Part shown: piece by piece, positions 7,803 through 15,512 of the stretch
Numbering within the stretch: position 1 is the stretch's first letter
Layout: the number at the start of each line of letters is the position of its first letter
NCBI RefSeq assembly: GCF_013267355.1
Contig: NZ_CP053985.1
Span: 1,302,001-1,366,000, forward strand
Direction: 5' to 3'
From: Achromobacter pestifer
GTDB lineage: Bacteria; Pseudomonadota; Gammaproteobacteria; Burkholderiales; Burkholderiaceae_B
Length of the DNA stretch: 64,000 nucleotides
Translations under genes and position numbers: made by a program
The notes under the pieces: model-generated
What the model saw: the letters and a program-made list of their open reading frames with translations, nothing else
Database searches by the model: none
Told to the model about the DNA's origin: nothing

Positions 7803-8909
7803 ATGCCGCCACCGCCGCCCATGCAATGCCCCCGCTGCAACTGGCAGAATCCGGCCTCCAACACCCTGTGTTTTAGCTGCAATGCGCCGCTGGCCGCCCC
7901 CACGGCAGCCGCTCCTGCCGCGAAGGCTGGGAAAACCGCCAAAGCCGCCCCGGCCCGGGCCGGCAACGCTCCGGTCTTCCCCGGCATCTGGCCGCGGCTT
8001 GGCGCCACCGCGATCGACGCCGCCATCATGGTGGCGGCGATGATCGGATTCAGCACGGCCGCCAATCTGACCTACGAATCACTGGCCGGCGATCCGCGCC
8101 CTGTCCTGCTGGCCTTGGCCGCCGGTTTCATCGGCCTGATGCTGCCGGCCCTGATGGACGCATGGGGCGGCGGATCCCCAGGCAAGCGGATGCTGAAGCT
8201 GCGCGTCGTGAACCGCAATGGCGACCATCCCGGCGTCCTGCGCGCCAGCTGGCGGCACCTGATGAAGTACGTGCTGAACATCGCGCTGCCCGGCATCTTC
8301 TACCGCATCCAGCGGACCATATTCGGCGAACGCGCCATGCATAACTGGATCTCCGGCACCTACGTGGTGTCCAGCCAGGCGGACCCGCGGGCCATCCGGC
8401 CCGCCATCGCCAAGACCCGCTCCATCACGGGCGCGGGCAAGTTCATCTTCATCGTGCTCGGCGTGCTGGCGCTGGTCGCGGGCGGCATGATCGTCGGCGC
8501 CATCGTCATGGAGCCCAAGCAGGAAGACAATCCCCTGCGCGCCGAGGTGATCCGCCTGGACCTGGTGTCGCAACCCGTGCGCATGCTGGCCGAAAACCAT
8601 TACCGCCGCACCGGGGCTTACGCCCCGGACATGGCGGCGCTCGGCGTCACCCCGGAATCGTTGAACAGCAGCGGTTTCAGCGCGCTGACCATGAACCCGG
8701 TCAACGGTGTGCTGCGCTTCACCATCGCTGGCGACGCCGGCACCACGGACGCACCCGCGCTCGGCGGCAAGCATCTCGTTTACCTGCCCGAACTGCGCTC
8801 GGAAAAGAAAGGCGGCGGCGTGCGCCGCTGGCAGTGCGGCAGCGACGACATCCCGCGCGCCGACCGCCCCTACAGCTGCCGCCACGAAGCCGGCGCCTCG
8901 GCGCCCTAG
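7803..8909 (+). CDS. Zinc-ribbon / RDD-family membrane protein with pilin-like C-terminal domain
   Basis: 368 residues in three parts. Residues 8-27 form a zinc ribbon (CPRC and CFSC pairs). An Ala/Pro linker follows, then an RDD domain at about residues 60-190 with two or more hydrophobic helices and GGGSPGKRMLKLRVVNRNG, the conserved second RDD motif. Another membrane segment at about 212-235 (FIFIVLGVLALVAGGMIVGA) precedes a periplasmic domain (about 250-360) that resembles minor pilins: a hydrophilic helix with HYRRTGAYAP and two Cys near the end (RWQCGSDD...RPYSCR) that could form the pilin disulfide loop. No clear ribosome site; an in-frame ATG at 7821 is an alternative start. Function unknown. 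A TPR gene follows 21 bp downstream. Confidence 0.72.
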   Translation: MPPPPPMQCPRCNWQNPASNTLCFSCNAPLAAPTAAAPAAKAGKTAKAAPARAGNAPVFPGIWPRLGATAIDAAIMVAAMIGFSTAANLTYESLAGDPRPVLLALAAGFIGLMLPALMDAWGGGSPGKRMLKLRVVNRNGDHPGVLRASWRHLMKYVLNIALPGIFYRIQRTIFGERAMHNWISGTYVVSSQADPRAIRPAIAKTRSITGAGKFIFIVLGVLALVAGGMIVGAIVMEPKQEDNPLRAEVIRLDLVSQPVRMLAENHYRRTGAYAPDMAALGVTPESLNSSGFSALTMNPVNGVLRFTIAGDAGTTDAPALGGKHLVYLPELRSEKKGGGVRRWQCGSDDIPRADRPYSCRHEAGASAP

Positions 8910-8930
8910 CCCCGACACGGAATCCCGCGC

Positions 8931-10466
8931 ATGTCCGCCCTGATCGAATCCATCCATCGCGCCGACGACGGCGACGAGCACGCGCAAATGCTGGCGCTGT
9001 GCGAACAGGGGCTGCGCGAGCAACCCGCCTCGGCCCTGATGTGGGCGCTGCGCGCCCGCTATCACGACAAGCGCGGCGCCCATGCGGCGCGCCAGGCCGA
9101 CCTGGACCGGGCGCTGGCCCTGGACCCGCATTGCGCCGACGCCATCCGCGTCCAGGCCACCGCGCTCTACAACGCGGGCGAACGGCAGCAGGCCTGGCGC
9201 GTCCTGCGCGATGCCCTGCAACGCACGCCTTCGCACTTCGGGCTGCTGATGGCGCACGCCTATCTGCTGATCAACGACCGCCAGCTGGACGAGGCCATCC
9301 AGTGCTGGACCCGCGCCGCGCAACTGCGCCCATCCGCCGGCGCGCCGCATTGCTACATCGCATCCAACCTGGCCAACGCCGGGCGCCACGCCGAGGCCGA
9401 GCCCCATTTCCGGCGCGCGACCTCGCTGGCGCCGGGCAATGGCATGTTCCTGTACGACGCCGGCAACACTTACCGCAGCCTGAGCGATCTGCGCAACGCC
9501 ATCGCGATGTTCGACCGCGCCCGCGCCATCCTGGGCGAACAGAACGCCATCCAGCACAACCGCGCCTCATGCCTGCAAGCGCTGGAACGCCACGCGGACG
9601 CCGTCGATGAATGGACCAGCCTGCTGCGCCGCGAGCCCGACTGGGACTGGCCCCTTGAAGGCAAGGCGCGGTCGCTGCACCGCCTGGGCCGCGCGGACGA
9701 AGCCGCGCCGCTATGGCGCCATCTGGACGCGCTATCGGACAGCGGCTGGGAAGGCCGCAGGGAACAGGCCCGCGAATACGTACGCAGCGGCGATCCGGAG
9801 CTGGCCGAGCAGGCGCTCCGGGAGCTGGACCCCATGACTAGCGGCGACGTCCAACTGCTGTTCGTGGCCGGCAACGCGCAACGCGACCAGCGCAACTGGG
9901 ACGAGGCGCTGGCGTACTACCTGCAGGGCTACGAGCTGGCGCCCGACAACGACTTCCTGCCCGGCAACGCGGCTGACATGCTGAACCGGCTGGAGCGCCA
10001 TGACGAAGCCCTGCCGCTGTCCGAAGTGGCGATCTCGCTGGATCCGGACTGGCTGAAGTGGCGCCGCGCCCGCATCGAGGCGCTGACCCATCTGGGCCGC
10101 GCGGACGAGGCCGTGGCCGACGCCGATCGCGCCATGGCGCGCTGGCCCGATGACGGCGCCCTGCACGCCGAACGCATCAACGCGCTGATCGCCGCCAAGC
10201 GCCACGAAGAGGCGCTGGCCGCCTGCGACCGCCTGATCGCGATCGATCCTGACTACCGCAGCTGGGCGCTGTTTTCACGCGGCCAGGCCTACGGCGAAAT
10301 GAAGCGTCACGCGGAATCCGCCATGGCTTATCGCCAGGCTGCCGCCTCTTATCAACAGAACGGCAAGCCCCAGTACCAGGAACTGTCCTTGAATAATGCC
10401 CTGGCCGCGGAACAGGCCGCCGCCGCGCCGCGTGGCCTGCTGGGTCGGCTGTTCCGGCGCAAGTAG
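8931..10466 (+). CDS. Tetratricopeptide-repeat protein
   Basis: 511 residues made of successive helical TPR units, for example RYHDKRGAHAARQADLDRAL, ASNLANAGRHAEAEPHFRRA, GNTYRSLSDLRNAIAMFDRA, AGNAQRDQRNWDEALAYYLQ and FSRGQAYGEMKRHAESAMAY. There is no signal peptide or membrane span, so it is probably a cytoplasmic scaffold. It ends with a basic RLFRRK. It lies 21 bp after the RDD/pilin-like gene and probably shares its transcript; the two may act together, which is inference only. Confidence 0.85.
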   Translation: MSALIESIHRADDGDEHAQMLALCEQGLREQPASALMWALRARYHDKRGAHAARQADLDRALALDPHCADAIRVQATALYNAGERQQAWRVLRDALQRTPSHFGLLMAHAYLLINDRQLDEAIQCWTRAAQLRPSAGAPHCYIASNLANAGRHAEAEPHFRRATSLAPGNGMFLYDAGNTYRSLSDLRNAIAMFDRARAILGEQNAIQHNRASCLQALERHADAVDEWTSLLRREPDWDWPLEGKARSLHRLGRADEAAPLWRHLDALSDSGWEGRREQAREYVRSGDPELAEQALRELDPMTSGDVQLLFVAGNAQRDQRNWDEALAYYLQGYELAPDNDFLPGNAADMLNRLERHDEALPLSEVAISLDPDWLKWRRARIEALTHLGRADEAVADADRAMARWPDDGALHAERINALIAAKRHEEALAACDRLIAIDPDYRSWALFSRGQAYGEMKRHAESAMAYRQAAASYQQNGKPQYQELSLNNALAAEQAAAAPRGLLGRLFRRK

Positions 10467-10475
10467 GCCGCGCGC

Positions 10476-11408
10476 CTAGGCGGCGCGCTCCCATTCATAG
10501 CCATTCAGCAAGGCCAGCAAGCCGCGCCTGACCACGGCCACCGCCTCATCCCGCAAGGCGTCGGCGCGCCAGCCCATTTCGATGGCGTATCCCGGCATGG
10601 CGACCGGGCACGGCAGCATGCGCAGGCCGGACGCCGCGGCCAGGCCGCGCGCCGCGTGCGCGGGCAAGGTCGACAGGGCATCGCTGCCCGGCAGCAGGAA
10701 GGCCAGCGCCGAAAAATGCGTGGTCGAGGCTTGCACTCGACGCGTCAGTCCCAGCCCGTGCAGCACTTCATCCACCACGCCAATGAAGCCGCCGGACGAC
10801 ACCAGGATGTGCTGGCGGCGGATGAATTCCTCCAGCGACAGCGAGATCTGGCCCGGTTCTAGACTGGCGGGATCCAGCAGGCAGGCATAGCCGCCCTGCC
10901 CGACCGTCACGCGCTGCAAGGCCTGCGTGGTTAATCCGCCCGAGGCGATCACCAGATCCGCCTCGCGCGCCATCAGCATGTCGGCGGCCAGGCGGCTGTG
11001 GGTCTGCCGGAAAATGATGCGCAGCCCCGGCGCGCTTTCCGCCAGCGCGCGGATCGCGTCCCGCCCCAGCGCGATCTCGAAATCGTCCGACAGGCCCAGC
11101 GTGACCGAGCGGCCGGCGAAGCCCGCCGCGCCCGGCCGCGCCAGCGACAGGCTCTGGCGGCACTTGTCCAGGGCTTCGCCGATGACGGGCCGCAGCTCGC
11201 GCGCCCGCAGGCTGGGCGACAGCCCCCTGCCCGTGCGCGTGAACAGGGGATCGCCATACAGCGCGCGCAGCCGGCCCAGCGCCGCGCTGACGGCCGACTG
11301 CGTCACGCCCAGGCGCAACGCCGCACGCCCCGCTCCGCCCTCGTCGTAGATGGCCTCGAACACCTTGAGCAGGTTCAGGTCGGCCGACTCGATATCAATC
11401 TGGTTCAT
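10476..11408 (-). CDS. LysR-family transcriptional regulator (nitrilase-linked)
   Basis: 310 residues. The N-terminal helix-turn-helix is clear: ADLNLLKVFEAIYDEGGAGR, LRLGVTQSAVSAALGRLRAL and PLFTRTGRGLSPS, of the NodD/NahR-like subgroup. The C-terminal half is the effector-binding fold (RSVTLGLSDDFEIALGRDAI, READLVIASGGLT, LLPGSDALSTLPAHAA). The ATG at 11408 lies 82 bp from the divergent nitrilase start, the classical LysR arrangement, so it probably controls that nitrilase. It is convergent with the TPR gene across a 9-bp gap that overlaps a GC-rich inverted repeat. Confidence 0.9.
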   Translation of the reverse strand: MNQIDIESADLNLLKVFEAIYDEGGAGRAALRLGVTQSAVSAALGRLRALYGDPLFTRTGRGLSPSLRARELRPVIGEALDKCRQSLSLARPGAAGFAGRSVTLGLSDDFEIALGRDAIRALAESAPGLRIIFRQTHSRLAADMLMAREADLVIASGGLTTQALQRVTVGQGGYACLLDPASLEPGQISLSLEEFIRRQHILVSSGGFIGVVDEVLHGLGLTRRVQASTTHFSALAFLLPGSDALSTLPAHAARGLAAASGLRMLPCPVAMPGYAIEMGWRADALRDEAVAVVRRGLLALLNGYEWERAA

Positions 11409-11490
11409 ATCATTTATCTCTGACCAGGATTGATTGATTTTAGGGCCGGCCGGACACTGAAGCCCGATGCCACGCTCCGAGACCCCCGCC

Positions 11491-12414
11491 ATGACCACGA
11501 AAACCATCGCCGCCCTGCAGATCGGCTCCTCCCCCGAAGGCAAAGCCCGCACCCTGGAAGACATCCTCGCCTACGAAAGCGAGATCGCCGCGTCCGGCGC
11601 CTCGCTCGTGGTCATGCCCGAAGCGCTGCTGGGCGGCTATCCCAAGGGCGAGATCTTCGGCACCCGCCTGGGCTACCGCCTGCCCGAAGGCCGCGAGGCC
11701 TTTGCCCGCTACTACGAAAACGCCATCGACGTGCCCGGCCCCGAAACCGAGGCGCTGGCCGCCCTGTCGCAGCGCACCGGGGCCAGCCTGGTGGTGGGCG
11801 TGATCGAACGCGGCGGCAACACGCTGTATTGCACCGCCCTGTTCTTCGAACCCGCGACCGGCCTGGCCGCCAAGCACCGCAAGCTCATGCCCACCGGCAC
11901 CGAGCGCCTGATCTGGGGCCAGGGCGACGGCTCGACCCTGCCGGTCGTCGACACCGAGGCCGGCCGCATCGGCGGCGCCATCTGCTGGGAAAACCACATG
12001 CCGCTGCTGCGTACCGCCATGTACGCCAAGGGCGTGGAAATCTGGTGCGCGCCTACCGTGGACGAGCGCGACATCTGGCAGTGTTCGATGCGCCACATCG
12101 CCCACGAAGGCCGCTGCTTCGTGGTCAGCGCCTGCCAGGTGCAGCCCTCGCCCGCCGAACTGGGCCAGGACGTGCCAGGCTGGGATGCCAACCGTCCGCT
12201 GATCAACGGCGGCTCGGTCATCGTCGGCCCGCTTGGCGACGTGCTGGCGGGGCCTCTGCGCGGCAAGGCCGGCCTGCTGACCGCCCAGGTCGACACGGCG
12301 GAACTGGTGCGCGCCCGCTACGACTTCGACGTGGTGGGCCACTACTCGCGCCCCGACGTCTTTTCCTTGACCGTGGACGAACGCCCGCGCCCCGCCGTGC
12401 GCTTCGTCTCCTGA
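11491..12414 (+). CDS. Nitrilase (aliphatic/aromatic nitrilase family)
   Basis: 307 residues from the ATG at 11491; an in-frame ATG at 11467 is possible. The Glu-Lys-Cys catalytic triad is visible: Glu in [15 protein letters not shown], Lys in [15 protein letters not shown], and Cys in [14 protein letters not shown]. The GGYPKG and [16 protein letters not shown] motifs identify a true nitrilase (nitrile to carboxylate plus ammonia) rather than an amidase of the superfamily. It is divergent from a LysR regulator. A second nitrilase with the same signatures lies at 55392-56342 in a different operon. Confidence 0.93.
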   Translation: MTTKTIAALQIGSSPEGKARTLEDILAYESEIAASGASLVVMPEALLGGYPKGEIFGTRLGYRLPEGREAFARYYENAIDVPGPETEALAALSQRTGASLVVGVIERGGNTLYCTALFFEPATGLAAKHRKLMPTGTERLIWGQGDGSTLPVVDTEAGRIGGAICWENHMPLLRTAMYAKGVEIWCAPTVDERDIWQCSMRHIAHEGRCFVVSACQVQPSPAELGQDVPGWDANRPLINGGSVIVGPLGDVLAGPLRGKAGLLTAQVDTAELVRARYDFDVVGHYSRPDVFSLTVDERPRPAVRFVS

Positions 12415-12505
12415 ATGCCCCGCCTGCCGGGAGCCCGCAATCCGGGCCCCTGGCGCCGGGATGGTATAGTCTCGCCCGCTGCCGGCCCTTCCAGGACCGC
12501 GCAAC

Positions 12506-12817
12506 GCCCGAGTGGTGAAATTGGTAGACACAAGGGACTTGAACTAATTTGAGCCCTTTGGGGGAAACTCCAAAGGTGTAGCCCGTCAAACTCGGCGAAT
12601 GCCCTGGACCCGTTCCGAGCCAACGCCGAGCCAAGCCCAGGTCGCATGACCGGGGAAGGTGTAGAGAGCAGACGGCGGGCACCTAAGGCCGCAAGGCTAT
12701 GGTGAAGGCGTGCTCCAGACCACGAACAGCGCATCCGCGCTGGCGGCGAAAGCCGAAGTGGTAAGAAAATCCCTCGGCCTCGCGGCCGTACCGGTTCGAT
12801 TCCGGTCTCGGGCACCA
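12506..12817 (+). tRNA. tRNA-Leu(UAA), interrupted by a group I intron; prophage attachment site
   Basis: The 5' exon is 12506-12540 and the 3' exon 12766-12817, with CCA encoded at 12815-12817. Joined, they give an 87-nt class II tRNA: acceptor stem GCCCGAG/CTCGGGC, anticodon stem AGGGA/TCCCT, loop CTTAAAA with anticodon TAA, long variable arm CGGCCTCGCGGCCG, and T-arm CCGGTTCGATTCCGG. The intron sits after U34, the first anticodon base, as in cyanobacterial and plastid tRNA-Leu(UAA) genes. The last 17 bp of the gene plus 4 bp of flank form the attL repeat of the adjacent prophage, so integration preserved the full tRNA. Confidence 0.95.
12541..12765 (+). other. Group I self-splicing intron (tRNA intron type, likely IC3), 225 nt, no ORF
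   Basis: The expected core pairings can be drawn. P1 is formed by exon GGGACUU with intron GAG-CCC near 12551-12556, giving the U-G pair at the 5' splice site. P2: 12555-12561 with 12570-12576. P3: GCCCGTC at 12581-12587 with GACGGCGGGC at 12671-12680. P4: CTCGGCG 12591-12597 with CGCCGAG 12624-12630. P6: GGTC/GACC near 12640-12650. P7: AGCA near 12667-12670 with TGCT at 12711-12714. P8: near 12681-12703. A branched P9 carries GAAA and other small loops. The last base is G (12765, omega-G). The blocks GAAGGTGTAGAGA and CACCTAAGG, and TATGGTGAAGGC, match my memory of the Azoarcus tRNA-Ile intron. Confidence 0.93.
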
Positions 12818-12821
12818 CCCC
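12801..12821 (+). repeat. attL core (21-bp direct repeat)
   Basis: Starts TCCGGTCTCGGGCACC and continues ACCCC. It covers the end of the T-arm, the 3' acceptor strand and CCA of tRNA-Leu(UAA). An identical copy lies at 24557-24577. Bases just outside differ (AT before the left copy, TG before the right copy), so the identity is limited to the core. Confidence 0.93.
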
Positions 12822-12842
12822 ATCCCACCACACCGCGCCGCA

Positions 12843-12972
12843 TTACGCCACGCAACGCCACCTTCATAGACGATTCTGGGTGCCGACCAGAACTCGTTAC
12901 GCCACACCAAACCACACTAAACCACAATTTTTGCTAATCTCGTACGCCATTCCTACGCCCGAGATTACGCCA
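12843..12972 (+). promoter_or_regulatory. Repeated TTACGCCA motifs beside attL: putative integrase arm-type sites
   Basis: The 8-mer TTACGCCA occurs at 12843-12850, 12897-12904 and 12965-12972, with the near copies GTACGCCA at 12942-12949 and CTACGCCC just after. All have the same orientation. They fill the short interval between the attachment core and the integrase start, and another exact copy lies at 24510-24517 on the other side of attP. This layout fits arm-type binding sites for a tyrosine recombinase, but the assignment is inference. Confidence 0.5.
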
Positions 12973-13955
12973 TGCCCACATTCAGAAAGCGCGGCACGTC
13001 CTGGCGGGCCGAAGTCGCCCGCAATGGACACCGTGAAAGCGCCACCTTCGCCACCAAGCGCGAGGCCATGGACTGGGCCAACCGCCGCGAGCTGGAACTG
13101 GCGAACGCCCGCGCCGGCAAGGTGACGCGCTGGACCCTGGCGGACGTCATGCAGCGGTATGCCGACGAGGTCAGCCCGGAAAAGGCTGGCGCCAGGTGGG
13201 AAAAGGCCAGGATTGCCGCCATCAAGAAGGACAGGGTGGCCAAGCTGGTGATGCAGGACATAGGACCGGCCGAGTTGGCGGACTGGCGTGATCGGCGGTT
13301 GGCAGAGGTGCAGGGTGCTACGGTCCTACGCGAGATAGGCCTGCTGCGCGCCATCTGGACCCGGGCCAAGCTCGGGGAATGGCGGTATGTGGATCATGAC
13401 CCATGGCCCGACGTAATCAAGCCGCGGGACAACCCGGCGCGCAAGGTGATCTTCACCGACAAGCAAGCCGAGGCAGTCGTGTCCGCGCTGGGCTATGCCG
13501 GAGGCACGCCCAAGGACAAGCGCGAGCAGACGGCGGTAGCTTTCCTGCTGGCCCTGGAGACGGCCATGCGATCGGGGGAAATCCTGACCCTGGAATGGAA
13601 ACACGTGCACCTGGAGCGCCGCATGCTGCATCTGCCCAAGTCCAAGAATGGAGATGCGCGCGACGTTCCGCTTTCACGCCGCGCCGTCGAACTGCTGGAG
13701 TCGATGAAGGGGATCCACCAGGAACTGGTGTTTACCGTGAATGCCGGCCTGCGGGATGCCTACTTTCGGCAGGGCAAAACCCTTGCAGCCGTCGACGGGC
13801 CCACATTCCACGACGCGCGCGCTACGGCTATCACACGCCTCGCCAAGAAACTGGAATTGCTGGAGCTGGCGCGCATGGTGGGTCACCGCGACCCGCGCAG
13901 CCTCATGGTCTACTACCGCGAGAGCGCCACCGAGATCGCAGCAAAGCTGGACTGA
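12972..13955 (+). CDS. int: Phage tyrosine-type integrase
   Basis: 327 residues. The N-terminal part (MPTFRKRGTSWRAEVARNG, ATFATKREAMDWANRRE) resembles the AP2-like/arm-binding domain, and a core-binding helix region covers about residues 55-140. The catalytic domain has Arg in ETAMRSGEILTLEW, Lys in LPKSKNGDARDVPL, His-x-x-Arg in FHDARATAITRLA, His in MVGHRDPRSLM, and nucleophile Tyr in VYYRES. It begins 151 bp from attL and reads inward. A TTACGCCA arm-like copy overlaps the region just before and at the ATG, so integrase may limit its own expression. Confidence 0.95.
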   Translation: MPTFRKRGTSWRAEVARNGHRESATFATKREAMDWANRRELELANARAGKVTRWTLADVMQRYADEVSPEKAGARWEKARIAAIKKDRVAKLVMQDIGPAELADWRDRRLAEVQGATVLREIGLLRAIWTRAKLGEWRYVDHDPWPDVIKPRDNPARKVIFTDKQAEAVVSALGYAGGTPKDKREQTAVAFLLALETAMRSGEILTLEWKHVHLERRMLHLPKSKNGDARDVPLSRRAVELLESMKGIHQELVFTVNAGLRDAYFRQGKTLAAVDGPTFHDARATAITRLAKKLELLELARMVGHRDPRSLMVYYRESATEIAAKLD

Positions 13956-13973
13956 CCCGGGTTTTTATCAATA

Positions 13974-13998
13974 AAGGATAAGAATCGATCTTATCCTT
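13974..13998. repeat. Perfect 9-bp inverted repeat downstream of int
   Basis: AAGGATAAG (13974-13982) and CTTATCCTT (13990-13998) flank a 7-nt spacer AATCGAT. It starts 18 bp after the integrase stop. There is no clear T-run on either side, so it is either a weak terminator stem or an operator. The remaining bases up to 14101 show nothing else that I recognise. Confidence 0.5.
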
Positions 13999-14101
13999 GC
14001 GTTGCGAACTTTGGCCCTCTGGGTTACAGTGCTGCTAGCCCTTCGTTCAGCGAACGCCCAAGTTCCACTTGGGACACTTATGTAGCTGGCGCGGGGCTTT
14101 T

Positions 14102-14923
14102 CTATTTCCGCTTTGCATATTGAGGTCGAATCTCAAAGTCGGCCGGCTTGAAAAGCCAATGGCGATAGGGATGATGCCAACGCATCTCAGGCTCTCCACC
14201 GGTACTGATCCCAATATTGAAATTAGGGTAGATCTCTCTGATCAGGCCATTAATATGCCTATAGACGACCTCTTTTGCCCTGGTCCGCTTTCCGCGTATC
14301 CGCGCTCCCTCCGGCTTTTCCTTGTGTTTTTCGTTGAGACGAAATTGCATCGCGCCAAGGACTACATCGAGGCATTGCAGTAAGACATGCTCTTTGGAAT
14401 CCACTTCGGCGATCTGATCCTCAGCGATTGAAAGGCCGGCGCCGCGGAACTCACGGCTCCTATTTAGCCCTGACACGAACCCCTTGAAGGCCTGGCACTT
14501 TTCATCGGTATCTGGGAGCTTGTCGAAATAGATGCGTGCTTTAGCGGCGCCCAGATCGCCGCCACAGTACCTAAACCCAAAGGCGTGTTTGACGAACTGG
14601 TAGTAGAGCAGGAAGAATCCGTTCTCTCTTTGGGCGGGCGTCAGTTGCTTTGCGCCGAAGTAATTCTGGGTGAACATCACCCGCATCTTGAGCTTGCCCT
14701 CCCGCATCAACGCAAAGGTCTCATCCATCAACTGGATGTATTTGCCCGCATAGTTCTCGGTGATTCTCTGCCATTTGACCTCTGCACCAAGATTCAGCCG
14801 ATCCTTAGCCGCCTGCAAAGTTGAAACCACCTCCTGAAGATGGGTGGATTCAACTAGCGCGCCTCCATAGAAATTTGCGAAATGCTTGCCTGAGATATCG
14901 GATTCATCACAGTAAAGAACCAG
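14102..14923 (-). CDS. DUF3800-domain protein (phage cargo gene), start unclear
   Basis: The N-terminus reads ELVLYCDESDISGKHF and then FANFYGGALVES, the acidic opening motif of DUF3800 proteins. The family core continues with LVLYCDES, TENYAGKYIQLMDETFALMR, FTQNYFGAKQ, FLLYYQFVKHAFGF and a C-terminal basic tail. About 273 residues if it begins at the CTG at 14921-14923. The frame is open to 14953 but contains no ATG, GTG or TTG before the conserved motif, and I see no Shine-Dalgarno. It may use a rare start or have lost its 5' end. GC content is lower than in the neighbours. It lies after the lysis genes, a usual place for phage cargo genes. Function of the family is unknown. Confidence 0.7.
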   Translation of the reverse strand: MVLYCDESDISGKHFANFYGGALVESTHLQEVVSTLQAAKDRLNLGAEVKWQRITENYAGKYIQLMDETFALMREGKLKMRVMFTQNYFGAKQLTPAQRENGFFLLYYQFVKHAFGFRYCGGDLGAAKARIYFDKLPDTDEKCQAFKGFVSGLNRSREFRGAGLSIAEDQIAEVDSKEHVLLQCLDVVLGAMQFRLNEKHKEKPEGARIRGKRTRAKEVVYRHINGLIREIYPNFNIGISTGGEPEMRWHHPYRHWLFKPADFEIRPQYAKRK

Positions 14924-15047
14924 CTCACGGGATATATTGTTTGTTCTAGGCCGTCATTGGAGCAGCCATTCTACCCATTGCGTACAATTCCTGGCATGAG
15001 CCCAAATTCAGCCACTGGTTCTGGCTGTGCAAGCGGGCGGAACGGGC

Positions 15048-15512
15048 CTAGGGCGCGACGCCCAGGCCGCGGATGTAGCCCTGCAGGCCATTCACCTGGT
15101 CAGCCCATCGAGCAGCATCCTTTCCCAGCTGCTCATATCGTCCGACACACGATCCAATAATTCCGATCCAGTCGGGGCCGGCTGCATCAGGTCCGCCGCC
15201 GGCGCTGGGAGTTTGGGCGCGCCGCTGGGCAAGCTGGCGCAGCAGCCCGTTAATGCGGCCACGCTGAGCGGCAACAGTCTTTTCAGCAGCCTCGCGCGCC
15301 AGGACGGCGCCGCGGTGTTTGGCATCAGCACGATCCCTTTCCTCCTGCCATGCCCGCTCGACGGCGGCCTGGCGCTTCTCGATTTCTGCCTGCCGAGCAT
15401 CCCCGCCGGCGCGGAACTGGCTGGCGCCGTACCAGCGCACGCCGGCGATCGCGACAGCCAGCACCGCGGCCCCGATCAGGTACGGCAACGCGGCGCGCAG
15501 CAGCGGGTTCAT
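15048..15512 (-). CDS. Rz-like i-spanin
   Basis: 154 residues. An N-terminal signal anchor (MNPLLRAALPYLIGAAVLAV, about residues 5-25) is followed by a long charged helical region (RQAEIEKRQAAVERAWQEER, DAKHRGAVLAREAAEKTVAA), typical of inner-membrane spanins. It starts at the ATGA overlap with the endolysin stop and contains a complete Rz1 frame nested in another reading frame. With Rz1 it would bridge and fuse the two membranes in the last lysis step. Confidence 0.85.
   Translation of the reverse strand: MNPLLRAALPYLIGAAVLAVAIAGVRWYGASQFRAGGDARQAEIEKRQAAVERAWQEERDRADAKHRGAVLAREAAEKTVAAQRGRINGLLRQLAQRRAQTPSAGGGPDAAGPDWIGIIGSCVGRYEQLGKDAARWADQVNGLQGYIRGLGVAP
15092..15325 (-). CDS. Rz1-like o-spanin lipoprotein, nested inside Rz
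   Basis: 77 residues, fully embedded in the Rz gene in an alternative frame. It has a basic N-terminus and a hydrophobic stretch (LLKRLLPLSVAALTGC) ending in the lipobox LTGC, so the mature protein starts CCASLPSGAPKLPAPAADLM. The Pro-rich short mature part and nested position are the hallmarks of Rz1. The ATG at 15325 is the best start. Confidence 0.85.
   Translation of the reverse strand: MPNTAAPSWRARLLKRLLPLSVAALTGCCASLPSGAPKLPAPAADLMQPAPTGSELLDRVSDDMSSWERMLLDGLTR

Noticed and set aside
10440..10500. A terminator between the TPR gene and the LysR gene (GCGCGCC/GGCGCGC inverted repeat).
   Set aside because: There is no T-run on either strand, and such GC-rich repeats are frequent in this DNA.
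12541..12765. A small protein-coding gene or a pseudo-tRNA fragment inside tRNA-Leu.
   Set aside because: The segment is fully explained as a group I intron, and the only frames in it have no start plus ribosome site.
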